Source: Echiichthys vipera (taxonomy: Eukaryota; Chordata; Actinopteri; Perciformes; Trachinidae). Taken from it: a stretch of DNA of 64,000 nucleotides. Location of the stretch: the NCBI GenBank assembly GCA_963691815.1, contig OY829654.1, forward strand, positions 5,537,378 through 5,601,377, given 5' to 3'. The notes beneath the pieces are model-generated. The model had not been told where the DNA came from, ran no database searches, and saw only the letters and a program-made list of their open reading frames with translations. Made by a program: the position numbers and the translations under genes. This document shows, one piece after another, positions 56,076 to 64,000 of this stretch; position 1 is the stretch's first letter; each line of letters begins with the position of its first letter.

Positions 56076-56979
56076 CATGGCCCCACCCAACTCCTGTTCC
56101 CACTCACTTGCTTCTCATTCCCTCATCAGCCTCAGTTCATATACTGGCCCAGTTCCAATCATTCCCTGCCCGACCAGGCCATGGGCATTGAACCTTTCCA
56201 GAACCTGAACCTCATCCTGACTCTTCCCTTTGGACCTGGTCCTGGCCCTGGACCTTTCCCTGTCTGCCTGTGAGCTGACGTGGCAGGTATAAATTTATCC
56301 AACTTCACAAATGCGACTTGCTGATGCGCAGACATGAAATCTTCATCTCATAATCTGAAAAAAAGCCGGATGTTCAGTCCTTTGGATACAGACACCATTA
56401 CATACAGACCTTTTTTTCCCCAGTGATCACCTCATTAGCATTTACCACCATGCTTCCCCCCACACAGAATCATCATAAAATGACCCTCCCACACAATTTA
56501 CCGTAATGGAATCGCACATTACAGAAATACGCCACTACAAGTAGAAGTCCTGCATTGATAACATTCAAAATAAGTAAGTTTCAGCATTATCTACTTAAAG
56601 TAGTTAAAGTAAAAGCATTCATTGTGCAGTAAAATGTTTCCTGTCAGTGTTTAACTGTTATATTTGATGTTTCTGGATTCATATTCCTGCTGCATTAATG
56701 TGTATGTTGAGCTAATTTGAACTCCTTTATATACTACTATACTATAGGTTTCTCTAAAAAAGGGCTCTTTTCATGTTTTCAGCTTTGTGACGATGCATTT
56801 TTCCAGATGATCCAAAATACTTTTTAAAGACTTTATTTAGCTTAAGAAGGAGGAGAATTTTCTCATCCTTGAGTTTATCACAAGCATTTCATTTTATTCT
56901 TTTGCAGTTTATTTAATGTGCCTCTTATTATTTATGTGTTACTTTCTATACTCATCCGCTTGGGATCAATAAAGGCGTG

Positions 56980-57600
56980 TGTTATCATATCATATATGGT
57001 ATCTTATTTTATAATATCGTATGTTCATCCTATCTTATTTTATAATATTTTATGTTATCGTATCTTATTTAATCGTGTCATATATTATCATATATTGTAT
57101 GTGATTGTATGTTAACACAACGTACTGTATATTATCATATCATATGTTAACGCAACATATGTTATCGCAACATTATCATATATCGCATCAAATAGTATGA
57201 TATGTTATATCGTATGTTATATTGTATGTTAATCATATGTTTTCGTGATCGTATGTTATCACATCATCTGTTATCATATGTGATCGTATGTTAATGCAAC
57301 GCATATTATCGTATCATATGTTATCGGAACATATGTTATCTTATATAACATCATATGGAGTCATGTTATATCTATGTTTTATCATGCTAACATATGTTAT
57401 CGTATTTTATCTTATCCTATCTTATCCTGTCATATGTTATCGTATCATATGTTCTGATATCACATCATATGTTATTGTATGTTATCATATTGTATGTTAT
57501 CATATCGTATTTTATTATATCGTATGTTATCACATTGTATGTTATTATATTGTATGTTATCATATTGTATGTTATCATATCCTATGTTATCACATCGTAT
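56980..57600. repeat. Degenerate AT-rich satellite flank
   Basis: Irregular repeats of TTATCATATNNTATG type leading into the homogeneous 42-bp array. Confidence 0.75.
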
Positions 57601-58150
57601 GTTATCATATTGTATGTTATTGTATCATATATTATGTTGTATGTTATCATATTGTATGTTATTGTATCATGTATTATGTTGTATGTTATCATATTGTATG
57701 TTATTGTATCATGTATTATGTTGTATGTTATCATATTGTATGTTATTGTATCATGTATTATGTTGTATGTTATCATATTGTATGTTATTGTATCATGTAT
57801 TATGTTGTATGTTATCATATTGTATGTTATTGTATCATGTATTATGTTGTATGTTATCATATTGTATGTTATTGTATCATGTATTATGTTGTATGTTATC
57901 ATATTGTATGTTATTGTATCATGTATTATGTTGTATGTTATCATATTGTATGTTATTGTATCATATATTATGTTGTATGTTATCATATTGTATGTTATTG
58001 TATCATGTATTATGTTGTATGTTATCATATTGTATGTTATTGTATCATGTATTATGTTGTATGTTATCATATTGTATGTTATTGTATCATGTATTATGTT
58101 GTATGTTATCATATTGTATGTTATTGTATCATATATTATGTTGTATGTTA
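57600..58150. repeat. 42-bp AT-rich minisatellite, about 13 units
   Basis: Unit contains GTATGTTATCATATTG and TATTGTATCATGTATTATG. Because 42 is a multiple of three and the unit lacks stops in several frames, long reading frames run through it on both strands; they are not genes. Confidence 0.95.
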
Positions 58151-59091
58151 TCGTACTTTATGGTATGTATCTGGAAGTGGATGAAAAACTGAAAAGCAAC
58201 TAAAGCTGTCAGAGTAGTGGAGTAAAAAGTACAATATTTACCTCTGAGTTGTAGTGGAGTGCAAGTATAAAATAGCACAAAATATAAATACTCACTTGAG
58301 TAAATGTACTTAGATACATTCCAGGACTGACTGACCATACTGTATATATTTATTCATAAGGGAAAGAAGGCATGATAGCCGAGGTATGGCATCTCAAATC
58401 AAGTGTTGTGCTTAAAATAAATCCATATCTGTAACAAGTAGAGTGTGAAAAATCAATCAGGATTGATGTGACAGGGGGTTATGTGGGAAGTGTTGCTACG
58501 GAGGAGAATGCAGAGTGTGACAGAGAGAGAAAGAGGCAATAGAAGGCTTTCTTGTTCTCTGCAAACTGCAGATTAAAGTGACCTCTGATGTTTCATTATT
58601 TACCTTGTCTCATCATCCTGATAAACTGCTCTGAGACACTTTGCTCCTCTGCTGTTTACAGCTTCAAAAACCTGACACGGTGACGAGCTGCACGCTGAAC
58701 TTTCAGTAGCTGTACTGTGTATTGTGCACATAGATTTTGTTAACTGCTGTCTGTATTGCAGGAACAGGATCAGTCGCAGCAGAGCAGTGGCTTGAGTAAT
58801 GGCTGGTAGACACCTCAGGGTCTCTGCTGATACAAAGTATAAATCTGCTGTGGTGCTAGTGTTGGATTGATATCAAGGTACTCGAATGATTTATTAAAGT
58901 AAAAGCAGCAATACTCACTGGTGGAATGTAGCTAAGTATGTTTACTCAAGTACTGTACTTAAGTATTATTTTTGAGTACTTTACTTGAGTATTTCCATTT
59001 TAATCTACTTTATACTGCTACTCCACTGTTACATAGGGGTATGTGTTTTTATATGTGTGTCTCGTCCCTCTCTTCCTCCGGGTTGCTGCAT

Positions 59092-59130
59092 GCATGATTG
59101 ATTGATTGATTGATTGAATGATTGATTGAT

Positions 59131-59184
<54 letters not shown>

Positions 59185-59200
59185 ATTGATTGATTGAGTG
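59092..59200. repeat. (GATT)n tetranucleotide repeat
   Basis: GATTGATT units with few interruptions. Confidence 0.95.
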
Positions 59201-59231
59201 AATGAGTAAGTACAGGTGTGCAAAATCAGCT

Positions 59232-59365
59232 CCGGGTTCAACTCCCGGACGAGCCCCCAAATATGTTACGTCCGGATATGGAAAAGTGTGAAACAATTAA
59301 TGTTAATCTGACATAACGAAGGATGGGGGACGCCTGTTGCCAAAATATCTCTACAATTTATTAAT
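59232..59365 (-). mobile_element. LTR end with proline-tRNA primer binding site (endogenous retrovirus-like remnant)
   Basis: On the minus strand, TGGGGGCTCGTCCGGGAG (59259-59242) matches 17 of 18 bases of the tRNA-Pro primer site of gammaretroviruses as I recall it. Just before it, sequence ends in CA at 59264 (LTR 3' end), and AATAAA lies at 59362-59357, about 93 nt from that end, as in an R-U5 segment. No gag, pol or env remains; the downstream side runs into the GATT repeat. The upper LTR boundary is not visible. Confidence 0.65.
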
Positions 59366-59479
59366 TAATGAAACAACAACAAGAAACAATGCATGTCGCT
59401 GTTACTTGTAGTGTGTGATTTCTTTTTACTGTGGTATATCTACTTTACTTAAGTTAAGGATGTGTGTTACGGTAACATA

Positions 59480-59780
59480 TGTTATTGTATGTTATCTGAA
59501 CATACCGTATCATATGACGTCATATGGTATTGTATGTTATATTGTATGTTTTATCATGCTATCATATAATAACGTATGTTATCGTATGTTATCATATGTC
59601 ATAGTATGCGATCATATCACATCATATGTTATTGTATGTTATCTGAACATACCGTATCATATGACGTCATATGGTATTGTATGTTATATCGTATGTTTTA
59701 TCATGCTATCATATAATAACGTATGTTATCATATGTCATAGTATGCGATCATATCACATCATATGTTTTCGTATCTGTGA
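59480..59780. repeat. 147-bp tandem duplication, AT-rich
   Basis: GTTATCTGAACATACCGTAT occurs at 59491 and 59638 with the following sequence also repeated, including a TGACGTCA inside each copy. Related in composition to the 57.0-58.1 kb satellite. Confidence 0.85.
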
Positions 59781-60224
59781 TATTTCTACTTTTACTCAAG
59801 TTAAGGATGTGTGTACTTTTTCCACCACTGCAAAATACAATAAATAAATTTAGTTTATTTTTGACATACTTTACTTGAATGTGGCCTTTACATGCTTCTT
59901 TATACTTCCACTCCACTACATATCTATTTAAATAAAAATGCATATTCTGCTTATATGATAGGACGAAGTACTAGTACTGACCTACACAGTAATATACAAC
60001 GTATCTAAAAGTGGCTCCACATTGACGAACTGCAACACTAACATATTTGTTTGTGATAAAAACAGAATATTAGGATATTCTATAATAACTTAATGAGCTG
60101 GTGTTACTTTAAAAGGAGCCATTCTGCATAAGTACTTTTCATACTTTAATTACATTTTATTGATAATACCTCTCTACTTCTACTCTTTGGAATTCTAGGA
60201 CTTTTAACTTGTAATGGACATACA

Positions 60225-60443
60225 AACACACACACACACACACACACGCACACACACACACGTTTATATACTGACGTACTTACAGTACAATTTTGAAATA
60301 CTTGTACTTTACTTGAGTGTTACTGCAACACTAAAATACTCTTTTGTATATATTATTTATCAGAATACTAGGATTAACTTAGCGTAACTTGTGTCAAGGA
60401 TCTGTGTACGTCCACCACTACACACACACACACACACACACAC
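60225..60443. repeat. Two short (CA)n microsatellites
   Basis: CA runs at 60225-60261 and 60421-60443, both with CGCA interruptions. Confidence 0.85.
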
Positions 60444-60556
60444 GCACAGTGGTGGTATGTAGCTTGTTTATTAATTAAAGTATGGCACTTAAGTACACTT
60501 TTGACATACAGTAGTTACTTGAGTACTACTACACTACAATACTCTTATTTTTGTAT

Positions 60557-61263
<707 letters not shown>

Positions 61264-61349
61264 AAGGAGTACACACTACATTTCGGATTCGGGACTTCTG
61301 TGATTTTTGGACTAATGTTTCAATTAAGGCTCTGTGTACTTCTTCCACC

Positions 61350-61458
<109 letters not shown>

Positions 61459-62484
61459 CCTCCGGTTCGTACTTCGCGGGCTCCCGGTTCATGTGGCCGC
61501 AGCGGACACGTCAGCAGAGGGGAGATCAGCACCCTGGACAGCGGCTGGTCAACAATAAAGCAGCCGGAGCTCCTTCCCGCAGCAGCTGGGAGCACTGGGA
61601 GAGAGAGGCGCATCACCGTCACGGGCGGATGGAAGACCAGTTAGAAAAAAAGAAAACATACTGACTTGTTTACGGGAGGACAGGGTTTTTTTTCCCTCTT
61701 CTTCTCCGTATTCCGGAAGTAGCTGCTGCGTCTGGTTCAATCTCCAAGCCGACCATTTCGAGGAGGAAAATCAGCGGCAGCAGAATCATCACCACCATCT
61801 ATCTGATCCAATAATCAATGCCATTACTGCTGTGCGACCGCTCTCGGATGCGAAGACATCTCCACGCGCCTTCCCCTTCTTTCTCTCCTTAATTAGAAAA
61901 AAAAAAAAACATCGCAGGGTGCCTTTTTATTATTCTGCCTCTCTCTTTTCTCTCTTTGACCGCTTTTGTGCATTGAAATGCTGATGGACATCGAGGCGAA
62001 CACGGGGCTTTCTGGTGTTTTCGTGCCGCCGCGTTTGCAGCTATGCTGAACAAAAACATGCAAAGGATTGTGTTTTTGATCTCAGTGTGGATTGTCGATG
62101 TGGATGTTGACTCTTTGTGGATCAACCAGAGGCTTCACCAAAAGGAGATGAAATAGAGAGAAAGAGAGAAAGAGTGAGAGAGAGAGGGGGGGAGAAAAAA
62201 ATGGACCATGATCTGACGCTCGGGATGCTACAGTGAGGGGCAATTAAAAAAAAGCAGAGATATTATAATCAAACTTCCATTTCATCTCTCATTTTGTTTT
62301 TGTTGGATTATGATTCTCGACAAGAGTCCCAGATGTGACTGTGTGGATGGCAGGTCGTTGTATTTTGCATCCCATCATCTTCTGTTTCCCGGCTCTGTGT
62401 TGCTCTCTCTTCCACTCGTCCACTCTCTCGCGGTCTTCTGCTTTGGGTAGCAAAACATGTAGGCTATTTGATTTTTTTCTGTGT

Positions 62485-62510
62485 GCTGCTGCTGCTGCTG
62501 CTGCTGCTGC
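62485..62510 (+). repeat. (GCT)n triplet repeat upstream of marchf9
   Basis: About 8.7 uninterrupted GCT (CTG) units, probably in the marchf9 5' UTR or promoter-proximal region, 430 bp before the ATG. Confidence 0.85.
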
Positions 62511-62834
62511 AAGCCCGGTGCATGTAGAAAAACAAAAGAAAAAAGGTGTCTCTGAAGCAAAAATGGACCGTGGAAACCAGAAGCTGTAGGGTTGTGTTTG
62601 TTTGTTTGTGCAGGGGTGCGGACGGTGGCTAGATGCATCTATAGACAGCTGAGTTGTTTGAGTAATGAATATTGAAAGAGTGTGTCGGCCAAGCTGAAAG
62701 GGAAAATCTTTCATCCGCATTGGCTTAGACACACACATGCCATCAGTGGGGCCTCCTATTTCTCTGGATTTCCAATTCATTTGTGGTATTAATGAAAATA
62801 CCACGATAAGAATGAACATATAGGGTGTATGAAT

Positions 62835-62860
62835 CATAATAATAATAATAATAATAATAG
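62835..62860. repeat. (AAT)n microsatellite
   Basis: ATA/AAT triplets about 80 bp upstream of the marchf9 ATG. Confidence 0.85.
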
Positions 62861-62941
62861 TAATTACAATAACCAGGGAGAAGAGAAGAGACACAAACAC
62901 ATTTATTATTTCAGCCTGGCGGATTCTTGATGTAGCCAAAC

Positions 62942-63286
62942 ATGTTCAAATATCGGATCCGCATGTTTTTTAATGAACTGAAAGTCCTGGTGTTTATGCG
63001 ATCCGATTCGAGACAGTCCGGCTCAGACACAGAGAGACGCTCCACCACCACCGCCACCGCCATGCGAGGTCTGGGGATGGGCGGCTGCGGTTGGCCGCCT
63101 TTCGTCGACTGCCATTCCCGGGATGACGAGGAGGAGTACTACGGCAGCGACCCGCGGCCCCGGAGCCTGGCGTTTGAGGACAAGGAGCCCAAGCTGCAAG
63201 TGGGCCTGGACGCGGTGTCTCTGGCCAGCACCGCCAGCAGCCTGCGGACCCCCCAGTGCCGGATCTGTTTCCAAGGCCCAGAGCAG
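62942..63286 (+). CDS. marchf9: marchf9 first coding exon (E3 ubiquitin ligase), partial
   Basis: 115 codons from ATG 62942 to donor GAGCAG|GTAGAC. MARCHF9 is a two-pass membrane RING-CH ligase of the trans-Golgi/endosome that downregulates surface receptors such as MHC-I and ICAM-1 in mammals. The start MFKYRIRMFFNELKVLVF and the DDEEEYYGSDPR block resemble human MARCHF9; the end RTPQCRICFQGPEQ holds the first two RING-CH zinc ligands (C106, C109). The rest of the RING, both TM segments and the tail lie beyond 64000. MARCHF4 shares CRICFQGPEQ but not EEEYYGS, and synteny favours MARCHF9. Confidence 0.93.
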
Positions 63287-63436
63287 GTAGACACATGCAT
63301 GCATGCAGCAGGCGATGCTTCCTTACTGGATCAGGTTGTTTCTGTGCTGTTAAATGTGCATGCATGCAGGATTTTATTGGAGGAAGTTGGCATTTTCTTT
63401 TAGTGTAATCTGCCATTTTGATTTTTTCTTTTTTTT

Positions 63437-63457
63437 GGGGGGGGGGGGGGGGGGGGG
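63437..63457 (+). repeat. G21 homopolymer
   Basis: 21 consecutive G at the start of marchf9 intron 1, preceded by a T run. Confidence 0.9.
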
Positions 63458-63511
63458 TAGCAAATCACAGAGTCTCTGTTTCAGTGGGGCTACTACAACC
63501 ATCCTGTCCTA

Positions 63512-63512
<1 letters not shown>

Positions 63513-63577
<65 letters not shown>
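63513..63577. repeat. (TC)n microsatellite
   Basis: About 65 bp of CT with two CTAT interruptions in marchf9 intron 1. From here to 64000 nothing else is recognised. Confidence 0.9.
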
Positions 63578-63580
<3 letters not shown>

Positions 63581-64000
63581 CCCACCCACTCAGATACCTC
63601 CTTTGAAAGAAAAAAAACAATCTAGGATGAAGCCAACACTGCAAAATAACCAAATCTTCCCCACTAATCACAAATGTGCTTCACAGGGCTTTAAATCTGC
63701 ACAGCTCAGACACCACTCCAAATCTCCAAACCCTTAATTTAGAGGCAAATGCTGTCCCTTTTTTTCTCTCCTACTGATTGCTTAGTGATGTGGTTATCTA
63801 AATAACACTGTTTTCATAGCTAAGCTAATCACTGTGGTGGAGAGGCAGCTGTTCCCACACATCTGAAATCCGGCCAGCATAGCAACAAAGAAAGTTAGCC
63901 AATTAGGGCTGCAGGATGACAAATAGAGAGGGACTGAATATGCATGAGTCACAAACATTTTGTTAATGTAAAATAAACTGTCCCCTCCTTCCTCCTCGTC

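Noticed and set aside
57288..58203. Long open frames (298, 269, 237 and 176 codons) on both strands
   Set aside because: They arise from the 42-bp satellite, whose length is a multiple of three; the repeating Tyr/Ile/Cys peptides have no conservation or splice context.
59232..59259. Functional tRNA-Pro gene
   Set aside because: Only the 3' part is present, no 5' half or A box, and CCA is encoded, which points to reverse transcription.

Overview
The window is vertebrate nuclear DNA, most probably from a ray-finned (teleost) fish. Evidence: GT-AG introns, teleost-type SINE and LINE tails, hAT and Tc1/mariner miniature elements, very long (GT)n/(CA)n tracts, and protein sequences that match vertebrate genes exon by exon. 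It is not prokaryotic; there are no operons, CRISPR arrays or phage genes.

Three protein genes are supported. (1) agap2 (PIKE), minus strand, 39430 down to 3573, complete. The long form has 18 coding exons joined in frame to 1150 codons: N-terminal extension, GTP-binding domain, split PH domain, ArfGAP zinc finger, ankyrin repeats. Two further exons were found by reading phases: a 60-bp in-frame cassette inside the split PH domain (12917-12976), and an alternative first coding exon (39268-39430) that resembles the N-terminus of AGAP1 and of the short AGAP2/PIKE-A form and enters exon 2 in the same phase as the long first exon, predicting an 833-aa isoform. (2) tspan31, plus strand, 42695-49265, complete, 6 exons, 213 aa tetraspanin. 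(3) marchf9, plus strand, first coding exon 62942-63286; the rest lies beyond the right edge.

The order agap2(-) tspan31(+) marchf9(+) is that of human 12q14, except that in human CDK4(-) sits between TSPAN31 and MARCHF9. I find no cdk4 exon in the 13.7 kb between them here. That interval holds a Tc1-like remnant, a repeat family with an internal minisatellite, a 42-bp AT-rich satellite, a retroviral-type LTR end with a proline-tRNA primer site, and a roughly 0.7-kb (GT)n block facing a (CA)n block.

Region by region: 1-3572 agap2 3' flank (AT-rich tandem repeat, tRNA-headed SINE, LINE tail); 3573-32764 agap2 long form with introns full of miniature transposons and a 35-unit minisatellite; 32765-39430 intron of the short form and 5' flank of the long form, with two large (GT)n tracts; 39431-42694 shared upstream region of the divergent agap2 short form and tspan31, with CRE-like sites just upstream of tspan31; 42695-49265 tspan31; 49266-62941 repeat-rich intergenic; 62942-64000 marchf9 exon 1 and start of intron 1.

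The three genes are not a pathway. They are neighbours by conserved synteny: an endosomal Arf-GAP/PI3K enhancer, a tetraspanin, and a membrane E3 ligase. Family comparisons are from memory, not from a database search.
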